DNA of 64,000 nt, from positions 1 to 64,000 of the forward strand of contig NZ_QRDY01000019.1 in the NCBI RefSeq assembly GCF_003386205.1, written 5' to 3'. Position 1 is the first letter of the stretch, and every line of letters begins with the position of its first letter. Below are positions 26,501 through 34,841 of this stretch, piece after piece. The notes below the pieces were generated by a model. The model was not told the origin of the DNA. It ran no database searches and was given only the letters and a program-made list of their open reading frames with translations. The DNA comes from Cohnella lupini (GTDB lineage Bacteria > Bacillota > Bacilli > Paenibacillales > Paenibacillaceae). The position numbers and the translations under genes are program-made.

Positions 26501-29500
26501 CCCTCCGCCGACACTGTTTCTGGCGTCGAAGTTCTCGTCGTACAGGACTGCGTATTCGTCGTCGGCCCCTATCTCGATGAACGAAACCGTCACGGTGACG
26601 TCTTCGTCGGGCATGGCGAACAGGTACTTGCTATCGCCGAGACTGGTCAAGCCTGCGGTGCTGCCATTGACCTTGAGCGAGCCAAGCTGCATTTGGTATT
26701 CGGGGTTCGGAGCAACGGTGAGGGTGACCAGCTCGCCCTCTGTCGCATGAGCTTTATCGGAGGTGACGTTTCCGTTCACCGTCTGGCCGATTGTAACGTT
26801 GCGAGTCGTAGGCTCTGGATTATCACCCGTGTTCACCATGACGAACACCGGTTTTTCGGTGACTCTTACTGTTACCTTTCCGTCGGATAACTGAGACAAT
26901 ATTGATGTGGAGGATCCGGTCTCGCTATCGCGCACCAGCTCGACCAGCGTTATATCCTCGATATCCGTTTGAGGGATTACGGAAAGATCAAGCTCATAAT
27001 CGACATAGTTGCCGTCAACATCGCCCTTGGAGGTTCCCAACCAGAGCGCGTAGCCTTTGCCGTTATTCTTGTCTTGTTCGTCTTTCCCGATGTTCTCGTC
27101 TTCGTAGCCGAACTGAAGGACGTTTAGCGCGTTTTCGGGCGTAGTATTGTTATTGGTGAAGGCGTTGCCCGATGGATCCCATGCTTCTACTTTTTTGGTA
27201 TAGGCGGGGGTTTCCACTTCCTTCTCGAAGCGCATATCGCCCAGCCAGTTCCGCATGGCCGTTACATAGTACCATGCGGGTTTCTTGGCGGTCGGACCCT
27301 CGCCCAGCACTTCTTGGGTATCCAGATAGCCGCTGGTATTGAACTTTCCGGCGGTACCCGTTCCCGAACCGCGCAGCATGAACTGCTGGGCGCGATCCAC
27401 GCCCCAGGACGCCAGGAGCAGGAATTCCCTGACCATCCAGCGGCCTTGCATCTCGAAACCGCCTACTACGTTCTGCAAGGTTGCCGGATTGTCCTTTCCG
27501 GGGAAGCTGGGATAAAGATTCGAATTCAATTCGAGCTCGGCGTTGACGCCGGGATAATAAACCTGATTCGCTTTGGCGGTGGTCGCCGTGCCTTGGGCGC
27601 TGTCCCAGCCCAGCTCGGAAAGCCATACCTCGGCGTTCGGATAATACAGCGCCCGAAGATTCATGACCCACTTCATGCCGTACTCCAGTGGAACATCCTG
27701 GTTCCATGTCTGGTTGGTCCACTGGTCTTCCTCGGGCGCCACGCCGCCTATCGGCCGGCCGTTCGCGACGTCCTTGGAGTCGGGGGTGTAGTGATGCACG
27801 TTCAGCACGTCTACCGGGAACTGCTCGAATCTGTACAGGAAGTTGGCCTGTTCCTCGGGATTTTCCTCTCCCGAGAGGGCTTCCTCTTTGGTGTAGGGCT
27901 TCGTCTTCTCGGTATCGTGTCTCCTGTAGTACGAGCCCCCCTCGAATACATAGTTGATGTCAAGGTAATCGCCCGCGGTTCTGTAGGTCAAGAACCATTC
28001 TGTCATCTCTTCCATGAACTTGAGGTCGAGGCCGCCCACGCCCGCGATGGACAGCTTGGCGTTCGGGTCGGCATTCTTTACGCCAACGCCGGAGTACGGC
28101 TTGCCGGTTGCGTATTCGGTGTAGATGTAATTCCCGTTCCGGGAGTTAACGGCGATGTCCGTATCGTGCATCCACGCCTTCATGGAGTTCATGTGGCCGT
28201 CGTAGTCCGCGCTGGTCATGGCCGCGAACTCATAGCCGTCCACGCCCTTGAGGTTCAATTCGTTGCCGTTCTCGTAAGTCTCGATCAGGTTCAACCCGAT
28301 TTCCTTGGAGGTGCCGGGGGCGACGTGCACCAGATCCGGATCGATTGTGCCGCCCTCCGCCGTGCTCTTGGCGCTTCCGTATCTAGCGACGTGCTGCCAT
28401 AAGCTCATGGCATGACCCAAATAGGATTTGGGGTTCTCTAAGTCCCCGTCGCCTTGATAATTGGGCATGTTGTATGCAGGATCCGTTCTATCGGCGTCTC
28501 CGACATGCAGATTCTGCAGGCACAGATAGACGATCGCGCCGGCTGCCTTCATGTTTCTGTAGAAGGCGTCAAAAGCGCCCCACGTGTTGACGAACGCCAC
28601 AAGCGGCTTTTCCGGATCGTCGATCAGGCGCGGATCGTTGTCGCCATAGCCCAAGTCGTTGCCGACCATATATTCCGTCCAAGCCCAAGTGTGGTATTCT
28701 CTCGTCGTTCCGCTGACCGGGACGACGTACTCATTGAGGTCGGGGTCGTTAAAAAAGCTGTTGGTGCCGACGAACGTACCGAAGTCGATGCCGAACTCGG
28801 GCACCGTCTGAGGTTCTTTGTCCCAGTCTATCGGTACGATGTCCCTTTTGCCGGTATCCGCGACCAGCGGTTCAAGCGGCAGACCGAGAATAACGAACTC
28901 GGAAAGATTGACGTCGCGATTGACTGTAATGATATCGTCCGCGAAATTCACGTATTTGTACGTGCCGCCGCTCAGCTTTTCGATTTTGATTTTCGAGGCA
29001 TTCTTAATCTCATCGTAGATGTAGCCGCCGCCGAAGCTGGCGGGAGTGTCGAGATCCATACGTACCCAGCTGTCGTCATTGTTCATCGCATAGGTGAACA
29101 GCTCCACATAATGGTCATCCACGTAGGCGGACACCTTGACGGAACCGCCGGCTACCTGCCATTCGCTGGTCTGATCAGGTATGGCATCCGATGTGGAGCC
29201 GTACTCCGCACCGTCAAAGAACCACATCTCCTGAAGCGTATGCTTCTGATTGAGTGCGATCTCTAGCGTGCCGCTGCCGCCCTCTCCCGTTCTCCACACG
29301 CTGTCGTTGGTTGGAAGCGCTTTCTCTTCTTCGGTAAGTATGGGCTTGAAGCCTTCCGGAGCCGCTGCGCTGATCTCTTCGAACATCGTGAAGTCCTTGT
29401 AGTTCTCGTACCCGTCGAATAGCAAGTATGGCGATCCGTCGCCCTCGGCCTTGCCGTCGTTGCCCAGCCACGATCTCTGAACCGCCGCCACCGTGCTGCG

Positions 29501-31102
29501 GGTGATCGGCTTGCCGAGCATGACGAAGCTCGAAAGGTTTACGTCGGTGTCGAAGTTTCTGTATACGTCGGCTCCTTCCCACCAGTGGTATTTATTCTCG
29601 CTCACCTTTTCGATTTTGATTTTCGAGACTCTCTTGATTTCCTCGTAGCTAAGGCTGGTATGGTTGGAGTAATCGCTAAGATCGCTGAGGTCTACCTGCA
29701 CCCAGCTGTCATCGTTGTTCATGTCGTAGGAGAACAGTAGCTCATACCTCTCCGCGTCTTCCAGATAACCGTAAACATTGATAGATCCGCCGATGACCTC
29801 CCACTTGCTGCCCACGCCTTCAGGATCGTTCGGGACGTCGGGCACGGGGTTATCCGGATCCGTGAAGTTCCAATACGCCGAGGGACGGTAAGCTCCTCCG
29901 TCGAAGAACCAAAGCTCCTCAAGTTCATGCCGCTGTTTCAGCTCGATCTCGAGCACTCTGTTCGTGTTCCATGCTCCTCCGGCTCCTGATCGCCACACCT
30001 TGTCGGTATTGCCGTTCGGGATCAGCTTGTCGGCTTGGCTAAGTATAGGCCAGTAGCCGGACGGACTCGCTGCGTTGATCTGCTCGAAAGTCGTGAAGTC
30101 CTTATAGGTCTCGTATCCGCGGAACAGCAGATACGGATTGCCGGAGGTCGTATCCTCGCCTTTCGTGCCCAGCCAGGATCTTTCCACGTCGACAACTTCT
30201 GTGTCTCCTATGGCGATCCATCCGTCTTCGGTGACAGCGGTCGTTGCTTTGCTGACGACATTGGATAGAGCGCCGATGTTCGGCACTTCGTCGGAAGCGC
30301 GGATCGCGAAGTAATACGTGGTATTGGCCGATAATCCGGTGACGTTATAAGACTCCGTTGTACCCTCGACCGCCGGCGTCGGTTCGCCCATCACTTGCGT
30401 GGCGGAAGACCAGTTACCGGTCGTGATCGTCGACGTGCTGTAGCGGATGTCGTAGGACGTCGCCTTGCCGGTCAAGTTGTCGTCGCCCGGAGCCGTCCAC
30501 GTCAGATTGACGTTTGCGGAGCCCGAAGTCGGAGCGGCCAAGTTGGAGACGGTCGCCGGCTCGGTCGTGTCGCTACTGCCTCCGCCCGAGGGTTCGCCGT
30601 AAATCACGATTTCCGAAAAGTTCGTCGTGGTTGTCGTCATACCGACCCGAATATATCGCGTCGTAACGCTGACCGGATGCGCGTTCCACTGCAGGTACTG
30701 GGTCAGCGGATCGGTGAACAGCGAGGTCCAATTTCCGGGGCTTCCCGCGTAGATCGTCACGTCGGAATTGCCGGGGCCATCTCGCATATAAATATCGGTC
30801 ACATCGTAATTCGACCCCAGGTCGATGTACGCGTAGGCTGGGAGAAGCGCGTTGTTCCAGCCCGGCTGCCAGTTGTTCGTCGTCGCACCGCCCGTGCCGC
30901 CTCGGGGATCGCCTGATATCGACTGTTCGTCGACAAGCATCGATGCGTCTCCAAGACCGGATTCGTTCGTCACCATGCCCGTGTTCAAAGTGAGCTTCAC
31001 GCTTGCCGCTTCCGCTCTGTTCGGCGGAGTGACGACAATGCTGCCGACGAGCGTCGCGATCGCCAGCAAGCCGGTTAACCATGCCGATAGACCCTTCTTC
31101 AA
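23519..31102 (-). CDS. giant secreted multidomain protein, putative clan GH-A glycoside hydrolase
   Basis: About 2,527 residues from a TTG at 31102, where AAAGGAGGG lies 8 nt upstream; earlier codons precede the ribosome site. Approximate order: signal peptide 1-34 (ending PNRAEA); discoidin-like domain 35-170; fibronectin type III 175-280; two homologous ~220-residue modules (295-534 and 535-744, each with RSWLG and PYLLF-GYE-YKDFT); a catalytic-type domain ~750-1420. The last carries YENGNE (E948, acid/base-type Asn-Glu) and WLSELGWD (E1163, nucleophile-type Glu), as in (beta/alpha)8 clan GH-A enzymes. Then come three alternations of a short beta repeat (TATEGETVTLTI type) with a ~185-residue jelly-roll-like module (1427-2234), an OmpL47-like domain (2240-2330), and two chitinase-A-N-like modules with NLWWG (2334-2527). 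It is exported and free. The substrate is unknown, and the GH call is inference from the two Glu motifs. Confidence 0.8.
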   Translation of the reverse strand: MKKGLSAWLTGLLAIATLVGSIVVTPPNRAEAASVKLTLNTGMVTNESGLGDASMLVDEQSISGDPRGGTGGATTNNWQPGWNNALLPAYAYIDLGSNYDVTDIYMRDGPGNSDVTIYAGSPGNWTSLFTDPLTQYLQWNAHPVSVTTRYIRVGMTTTTTNFSEIVIYGEPSGGGSSDTTEPATVSNLAAPTSGSANVNLTWTAPGDDNLTGKATSYDIRYSTSTITTGNWSSATQVMGEPTPAVEGTTESYNVTGLSANTTYYFAIRASDEVPNIGALSNVVSKATTAVTEDGWIAIGDTEVVDVERSWLGTKGEDTTSGNPYLLFRGYETYKDFTTFEQINAASPSGYWPILSQADKLIPNGNTDKVWRSGAGGAWNTNRVLEIELKQRHELEELWFFDGGAYRPSAYWNFTDPDNPVPDVPNDPEGVGSKWEVIGGSINVYGYLEDAERYELLFSYDMNNDDSWVQVDLSDLSDYSNHTSLSYEEIKRVSKIKIEKVSENKYHWWEGADVYRNFDTDVNLSSFVMLGKPITRSTVAAVQRSWLGNDGKAEGDGSPYLLFDGYENYKDFTMFEEISAAAPEGFKPILTEEEKALPTNDSVWRTGEGGSGTLEIALNQKHTLQEMWFFDGAEYGSTSDAIPDQTSEWQVAGGSVKVSAYVDDHYVELFTYAMNNDDSWVRMDLDTPASFGGGYIYDEIKNASKIKIEKLSGGTYKYVNFADDIITVNRDVNLSEFVILGLPLEPLVADTGKRDIVPIDWDKEPQTVPEFGIDFGTFVGTNSFFNDPDLNEYVVPVSGTTREYHTWAWTEYMVGNDLGYGDNDPRLIDDPEKPLVAFVNTWGAFDAFYRNMKAAGAIVYLCLQNLHVGDADRTDPAYNMPNYQGDGDLENPKSYLGHAMSLWQHVARYGSAKSTAEGGTIDPDLVHVAPGTSKEIGLNLIETYENGNELNLKGVDGYEFAAMTSADYDGHMNSMKAWMHDTDIAVNSRNGNYIYTEYATGKPYSGVGVKNADPNAKLSIAGVGGLDLKFMEEMTEWFLTYRTAGDYLDINYVFEGGSYYRRHDTEKTKPYTKEEALSGEENPEEQANFLYRFEQFPVDVLNVHHYTPDSKDVANGRPIGGVAPEEDQWTNQTWNQDVPLEYGMKWVMNLRALYYPNAEVWLSELGWDSAQGTATTAKANQVYYPGVNAELELNSNLYPSFPGKDNPATLQNVVGGFEMQGRWMVREFLLLASWGVDRAQQFMLRGSGTGTAGKFNTSGYLDTQEVLGEGPTAKKPAWYYVTAMRNWLGDMRFEKEVETPAYTKKVEAWDPSGNAFTNNNTTPENALNVLQFGYEDENIGKDEQDKNNGKGYALWLGTSKGDVDGNYVDYELDLSVIPQTDIEDITLVELVRDSETGSSTSILSQLSDGKVTVRVTEKPVFVMVNTGDNPEPTTRNVTIGQTVNGNVTSDKAHATEGELVTLTVAPNPEYQMQLGSLKVNGSTAGLTSLGDSKYLFAMPDEDVTVTVSFIEIGADDEYAVLYDENFDARNSVGGGAWAGDRATIVARPQGDAGDKAVEITQGAGNNLYQFPGISFESGVDYTLEFDFRGDGGIDGTSFYFNDSQRLFDGDAPVDGMMNVRSASTWSAKTYTHNQWHQFKMQFRHDGVKWSFTLYIDNVLMANGPVASATATGSQTVKLKNGYLSDEGGKAYYDNFLLYQGQQEGMETPHSITVPGEIAGGSVTADKSTATEGETVTLTIAPDDGYTLSWLKINDVEQAIAGGSHVYLMPDDDVVVTAAFEEHEVQYTVLYEENYDSRSAPGEVMGWAGTGSAIVSAPGGVGGRALQITQTDGNSLYQFPAIAFESGIDYTLEYDFMGSGTSTGNALYVGWSERFYDSDGGGDASKLHLRMWQSWIAKSYTKDSWHHFKSEFKHNGAKWSVRIFLDGVLVDDNDVNGAVSLNQQLMLKVGGAGGLNYFDNVKLYQGEKSGVEYAVTLPGEVNGGSVSTDKETAAEGDTVTLTITREDGYRLKKIVATIDGYGMEVALTPVGSNKFAFIMPARDITVTAEFEDDYAVLLEENFDPYSAPNEVIGWAGTGSAIVAAPGGVGGKVLEITQTDGNSMYQFPAITLEPNVNYTLEYDFRGSGVNTGNALYLGWSERFYDSDGPAQGSDLNLRSWNTWSNKYYSKDAWHHFKVEFTHDGAKWNFTLYLDNVSVAAGPCDANVTGSVQLMLKLGATAAGGKGYFDNIVFYQGVVGEPATDQVPPITSAVPSGDLKEGVYRSAVQIAFVSSDEDSGVASTYYQIDDNEPVIGTQTTIETEGNHTVRYWSVDREGNEENPKSLSFSIDLTPSTDHASAAPGKPDLSNDNGYDTGLRDGTYTVKMNLWWGNNGTKYKLYENGTIIRTVNLSDYSPGAQTVDSAITARKNGTYVYTCELINSYGSTSCTPMTVTVTDASPGQAVLSNDNWDQDGSFHVSMNLWWGTNATSYELYENGIRIDSQSLVDRTPNAQSASTTISGKAPGTYVYEAILINDAGETKTAKMTLTVV

Positions 31103-31247
31103 ATCAATTCCCTCCTTTGATTTTAAGAAACATCTAAATCGTATCAATTGGGCCAAGCGGAAGATATCGCGAATCTATGGCTTTCGTATACTATTTTTAT
31201 CTTAATTCTCATTCGGCAGTAAATTATCGAAGAATAAAGTAAAAGAC
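31103..31247. other. upstream region of the giant protein gene
   Basis: Holds the AAAGGAGGG ribosome site just right of 31102. A TATTTTTA-rich stretch near 31190-31202 may contain the promoter, but I cannot place hexamers with confidence. Confidence 0.35.
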
Positions 31248-31350
31248 CGCTCAAGTTCTTTACATCGGCCAATGACAAGAACTTGATCGCATAAATAAAA
31301 AGCCGCGATTTACGCGACTTTGATGGAACAATGTTTTTGACTTCCTACAA
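31248..31350. repeat. two-hairpin interspersed repeat, copy B, after arsM
   Basis: Related to 6068-6180: TCAAGTTCTT...AAGAACTTGA forms the first hairpin, and AAAGCCGCG/CGCGACTTT forms the second, with T-rich ends in both directions. It lies ~95 bp past the arsM stop and could terminate arsM and insulate it from the giant gene. The short GC hairpin recurs in variant form after the cupin gene (36921-36948). Confidence 0.65.
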
Positions 31351-31442
31351 TCACCTTAATTATCTTGAATAAAGTTGTATATTTGTTTGACCTCATGGTA
31401 TTTATGTTTTTAGAGTCATTGTTCGACAATACAATTTTGATA

Positions 31443-32243
31443 TTAAGGTTTTATTGCCTGTATCACAGCCGATTGAACATAATCATCCAATTTGGTACCA
31501 GGCATCCAATCTTTTATGAATGCGCGTGATTCATCTTTTGGTTCGACTTTAATTTCAACGAATCCACTTTCATAAAGCATTTGTTTTACTTCATCTACTG
31601 TTGAAGCACCTGATATGCAACTTGCCAAAGAATCTAGATCTCCTTTAATATCGGCTGGCAACTCCGCAGTTGTCACTACATCAGAGATAGCCAATCTACC
31701 TCCGGATTTCAGTACTCTAAATGCCTCGTTGAAAACTTGTTGTTTATCGGGAGAGAGATTTATAACGCAGTTCGAGATAATCACGTTGATCGTAGAGTTT
31801 GTTATTGGAAGGTATTCAATCTCACCAAGACGGAACTCCACATTGGAATATCCCGTTCTAAGCGCATTACTCCGAGCGCGACTTACCATCTCCGGAGTCA
31901 TATCGACTCCATAAACCCTACCCCTCTCTCCGACTTGTTTAGAGGCTAAGAAACAATCAAATCCGGCTCCGCTACCCAGATCAAGCACAGTTTCTCCTTC
32001 GAGAATAGATGCAATGGATTGCGGATTACCGCATCCTAGACCTAGATTAGCTCCTAACGGAACAGATGAAAGCTCTTCAGATGAATATCCAAGCTTGGAT
32101 GATACTTCATCTGATGTACCGCAACATCCAGATGTAGATGTGCTAGGCGTGCAGCAACTTTCATCGGAGTTACTTGAGATTGCAATCTGTTTATATCGGT
32201 TCCGTACGTGTTGACGTACCTCATCGTTCTGAACTTGACTCAT
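31443..32243 (-). CDS. arsM: arsenite methyltransferase
   Basis: A 266-residue SAM-dependent As(III) methyltransferase. It has the SAM motif VLDLGSGAGFDCFLA and the Cys set expected of ArsM: an N-terminal pair in ESCCTP and CCGTSD, one Cys in the GLGCGNP loop, one in ISNCVINLSPDK, and one in SLASCISGA. It converts trivalent arsenic to methylated, partly volatile species in the cytoplasm. The ATG at 32243 has GGAGAGG 8 nt upstream. An ArsR-type palindrome sits 18 bp before the start, giving it its own arsenic-controlled promoter. It is the last gene of the minus-strand ars unit. Confidence 0.95.
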   Translation of the reverse strand: MSQVQNDEVRQHVRNRYKQIAISSNSDESCCTPSTSTSGCCGTSDEVSSKLGYSSEELSSVPLGANLGLGCGNPQSIASILEGETVLDLGSGAGFDCFLASKQVGERGRVYGVDMTPEMVSRARSNALRTGYSNVEFRLGEIEYLPITNSTINVIISNCVINLSPDKQQVFNEAFRVLKSGGRLAISDVVTTAELPADIKGDLDSLASCISGASTVDEVKQMLYESGFVEIKVEPKDESRAFIKDWMPGTKLDDYVQSAVIQAIKP

Positions 32244-32260
32244 AGAAATCCTCTCCATTC

Positions 32261-32276
32261 ATCAAATTAATTTGAT
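32261..32276. promoter_or_regulatory. ArsR box 1, before arsM
   Basis: Perfect 16-bp palindrome ATCAAATTAATTTGAT, identical to the one at 32869-32884, matching the ATCAA-N6-TTGAT core bound by ArsR-type repressors. Confidence 0.8.
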
Positions 32277-32311
32277 TAATACAGCATTAAAGATCATTAA
32301 AGATCATTTCA

Positions 32312-32662
32312 CTAACAACATCCAGTGGGGCGTTCGTCCAATTTGCGGAAAATACAACATAATTCAGGGGATAGTATTCGATTGACCTCATTATGGTTCA
32401 ATTCATAATAACTCCAAGTCCCTCTTGTTTCGCGGGTAATGAGATTAGCATCCAATAAAATCTTTAAGTGATATGATAATTTGGATTGAGTCATTTCTAC
32501 GATATCAGTTAGATCACAAACACAAACGCTACCTCTTTGAGTAAGCTCGAACATGATCTGTAATCTTTTTTGATCAGCGAGTGCTTTGAACTTCGCCTCA
32601 TACTGTGCTAAATCAACTACGGATTTAACTTTTGACTCAATGATGGGCAATTCTTTAATCAT
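32312..32662 (-). CDS. arsR: ArsR family arsenic-responsive repressor
   Basis: A 116-residue ArsR/SmtB winged helix. The sensing motif VCVCDLT is in the recognition-helix region (the ELCVCDL-type As(III) site), followed by QSKLSYHLKILLDANLI. Further Cys sit at the C-terminus (ELCCIF and GCC), which may add a binding site. The ATG at 32662 is preferred over that at 32668 because AAGGAG is 9 nt away rather than 3. Three similar palindromes around it (32261, 32869, 32930) are the likely operators. It starts 13 bp after the small CCxxCC gene. Confidence 0.93.
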   Translation of the reverse strand: MIKELPIIESKVKSVVDLAQYEAKFKALADQKRLQIMFELTQRGSVCVCDLTDIVEMTQSKLSYHLKILLDANLITRETRGTWSYYELNHNEVNRILSPELCCIFRKLDERPTGCC

Positions 32663-32675
32663 ATTCATCTGCTCC

Positions 32676-32852
32676 TTAGCAGCAAACCGCGCAACAAGCA
32701 GTGGCAGGTTTCGCTGGAGTGAAAACTTTTGTATTCTTTACCATTTTCTTCGGAATAGTCTTCTGTTTAGCCCACATCCAAGATTTTCGAGCTTCTTTTT
32801 CAATTTCTGACTGTTGTTCAAACATTAACATTTCGGTTGAGAACACATTCAT
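32676..32852 (-). CDS. small protein with a CCAVCC C-terminus, first gene of the ars unit
   Basis: A 58-residue protein from the ATG at 32852, with GGAGC 8 nt upstream. The body is a basic/acidic helix (EQQSEIEKEARKSWMWAKQK), then a Lys-rich linker, and the last residues are ACCAVCC, four Cys in six positions. It is the promoter-proximal gene under ArsR boxes 2 and 3 and lies 13 bp before arsR. A thiol cluster of this kind could bind As(III) or hand it to ArsR or ArsM. That is inference; I know no described family. Confidence 0.7.
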   Translation of the reverse strand: MNVFSTEMLMFEQQSEIEKEARKSWMWAKQKTIPKKMVKNTKVFTPAKPATACCAVCC

Positions 32853-32868
32853 TTTGCACGCTCCATAC

Positions 32869-32884
32869 ATCAAATTAATTTGAT
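32869..32884. promoter_or_regulatory. ArsR box 2
   Basis: Perfect palindrome ATCAAATTAATTTGAT, 16 bp before the start of the CCxxCC gene. Confidence 0.8.
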
Positions 32885-32929
32885 TTATATGAGTATGATA
32901 ACATGCAAAATAATCCAAATCAATATTAA

Positions 32930-32945
32930 ATCAAATTAAATTGAT
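32930..32945. promoter_or_regulatory. ArsR box 3 (imperfect)
   Basis: ATCAAATTAAATTGAT, the same dyad with two mismatches, centred 61 bp from box 2. It flanks the promoter region and sits just after the MerR gene's stop. Confidence 0.6.
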
Positions 32946-32958
32946 TTAATTCCGCCCG

Positions 32959-33351
32959 TTATCTGCCATTACTCTGGATTTCCTCTAAACATTCCGACCA
33001 ACTCAGACATTTGCAGTTTAAGCCATTATCTAAAATTTGAATCATCGAATTGATTTGATTCTTCCTTGCTTCTAACTCAGAGCGCTTCTGTTTAGCCATT
33101 TGCTCCCACTGTTCAGTAAATGAACTGTCTTCTTGGAAACCTTCCAAAAGAACAACAATTTCTTGAATGCTGAATCCAGTCTGTTGTGCGACTTTTATAA
33201 AACTAAGCCGGTCTATTAGCTTCACATCGTAACGTCTTTGTCCATTTTTGCGTTCCGGAGATGGCATTAAACCAACGGACTCGTAGTATCTCAAAGTCGA
33301 TGTATTCAATTCTGCCCTCGATGCTAACTGACCAATACTAAGTTGATTCAT
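32959..33351 (-). CDS. MerR family regulator
   Basis: A 130-residue MerR-type activator. The N-terminal winged helix reads SIGQLASRAELNTSTLRYYE and VGLMPSPERKNGQRRY, followed by a dimerisation helix. The C-terminal NCKCLSWSEC has a C-x-C-x5-C pattern like the last three Cys of a SoxR cluster, but the first Cys of SoxR is missing. It could bind a metal or metalloid, or sense redox state. AAGGAG lies 8 nt before the ATG. The operator/promoter on its other side points at arsB, so it probably activates the arsB-arsC-arsI-phosphatase unit. Confidence 0.88.
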   Translation of the reverse strand: MNQLSIGQLASRAELNTSTLRYYESVGLMPSPERKNGQRRYDVKLIDRLSFIKVAQQTGFSIQEIVVLLEGFQEDSSFTEQWEQMAKQKRSELEARKNQINSMIQILDNGLNCKCLSWSECLEEIQSNGR

Positions 33352-33364
33352 GATTTATCTCTCC

Positions 33365-33395
33365 TTGACTTAAAGCTAACTTGAAGTTTTATAAT
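33365..33395 (+). promoter_or_regulatory. MerR-type promoter/operator driving arsB
   Basis: TTGACT (33365-33370) and TATAAT (33390-33395) are separated by 19 bp, the long spacer typical of MerR-activated promoters. The spacer carries the dyad ACTTAAAGCTAACTTGAAGT (33369-33388), which is symmetric at 16 of 20 positions. Confidence 0.75.
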
Positions 33396-33515
33396 CGAAG
33401 TATAGCTTGAAAAGGGGGTTAAGTAAACGAAGATGCGAAAGGTTTTTTTTAGATCTGAATATCCAGAGTAAATCAAACGAATAACAGCGATAATAAAGAG
33501 AAGTAGGAGAATATT

Positions 33516-34808
33516 ATGCTCGCAATCGGTTCATTGATTTTTGTATTCACGCTTGTGTTTGTGATTTGGCAGCCTATGGGATTAAACATCGGTTGGTCAG
33601 CTTGTGGCGGAGCTATCATCGCATTGATTTGCGGAGTTGTGAACTTCGGCGATGTCTGGGATGTTACGCAGATCGTTTGGAATGCCACTCTGGCTTTTGT
33701 TGCTGTTATTTTGATCTCATTGATTCTCGATGAAATTGGTTTCTTCGAGTGGTCAGCTCTTCATATGGCCCGCTATGCAAAAGGGAACGGCAATCTCTTG
33801 TTCGTTTACGTCATTCTTCTTGGCGCGGCAGTTGCTGCATTCTTCGCAAATGACGGCGCGGCTTTAATTTTAACGCCGATTGTCCTAGCAATGGTTAGGG
33901 CTCTGAAGTTCGATATGCGAATGATTTTGCCGTTTATCATGGCGAGCGGTTTTATCTCCGATACGGCCTCGTTACCCCTCGTCGTTAGCAACCTGGTTAA
34001 CATCGTATCCTCGGATTTCTTTGGAATCGGATTTGTAGAGTACGCCAGTCGAATGGTAGTTCCCACGATCTTTGCCATTGCGTCAAGCTTGCTTGTTCTG
34101 TACCTTATGTTCCGTAAAAGCATTCCTAAAAATTACGACCTCGCACAATTGAAGAAGCCTAGCGAGGCGATCAAAGATGTTCGGTTATTCCTGATATCGT
34201 GGATCATACTCGCCGTGTTGCTCATTGCCTATCTGACCAGCGAATTCATTGACGTTCCTGTCTCGATAATTGCCGGTGCAGCTGCACTAGTTTTCCTACT
34301 TCTCGCCAGACAGAGCAAAGAAATTCATACGTGGAACTTGGTTAAGGGGGCGCCTTGGGCTGTTGTCGTATTCTCCATCGGGATGTACGTCGTCGTCTAT
34401 GGGCTACGGAACGTCGGTCTTACCGATGAATTGGGCAAAGTGTTCGACTGGGTCGGAGATCAAGGTCTATTCGTCGCCACGATCGGTTCAGGTTTTATAG
34501 CCGCGATTCTCTCTTCGATCATGAACAACATGCCAACGGTTATGATTGACGCATTGGCTATCCAGGGCACGGATGCTACGGGCATCATCCGTGAATCATT
34601 TATCTACGCCAATGTAATCGGTTCTGATTTGGGTCCTAAAATTACACCGATCGGCTCGTTGGCTACCTTGCTGTGGCTCCATGTCCTATCATCCAAAGGC
34701 GTAAAAATCGCATGGGGATACTACTTCAAGGTCGGAATTATCCTCACCGTCCCTGTTTTATTCATCACTTTAACTAGTCTATACTTCTGGTTAAAACTCA
34801 TCCACTAA
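33516..34808 (+). CDS. arsB: ArsB arsenite efflux pump
   Basis: A 430-residue ArsB family membrane protein with about 12 hydrophobic helices. Family marks are FFANDGAALILTPIVLAMV, ISDTASLPLVVSNLVNI and NNMPTVMIDALAIQ, followed by a late SDLGPKITPIGSLATLLW. It exports arsenite by proton exchange (or with ArsA, absent here). The length is normal. It is the first gene of the plus-strand unit, under the MerR-type promoter, with about 120 bp of leader. Confidence 0.95.
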   Translation: MLAIGSLIFVFTLVFVIWQPMGLNIGWSACGGAIIALICGVVNFGDVWDVTQIVWNATLAFVAVILISLILDEIGFFEWSALHMARYAKGNGNLLFVYVILLGAAVAAFFANDGAALILTPIVLAMVRALKFDMRMILPFIMASGFISDTASLPLVVSNLVNIVSSDFFGIGFVEYASRMVVPTIFAIASSLLVLYLMFRKSIPKNYDLAQLKKPSEAIKDVRLFLISWIILAVLLIAYLTSEFIDVPVSIIAGAAALVFLLLARQSKEIHTWNLVKGAPWAVVVFSIGMYVVVYGLRNVGLTDELGKVFDWVGDQGLFVATIGSGFIAAILSSIMNNMPTVMIDALAIQGTDATGIIRESFIYANVIGSDLGPKITPIGSLATLLWLHVLSSKGVKIAWGYYFKVGIILTVPVLFITLTSLYFWLKLIH

Positions 34809-34841
34809 TATAATCTCATCACACTAAAGGAGAAAATCAAA

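Noticed and set aside
25979..26890. 303-codon open frame on the plus strand
   Set aside because: Lies wholly inside the giant secreted-protein gene on the other strand. Composition is Val/Arg/Ala-rich as expected of an antisense frame of GC-rich coding DNA, with no ribosome site.
27314..28402. 362-codon open frame on the plus strand
   Set aside because: Antisense to the putative catalytic domain of the giant protein; no family resemblance and no start signals.
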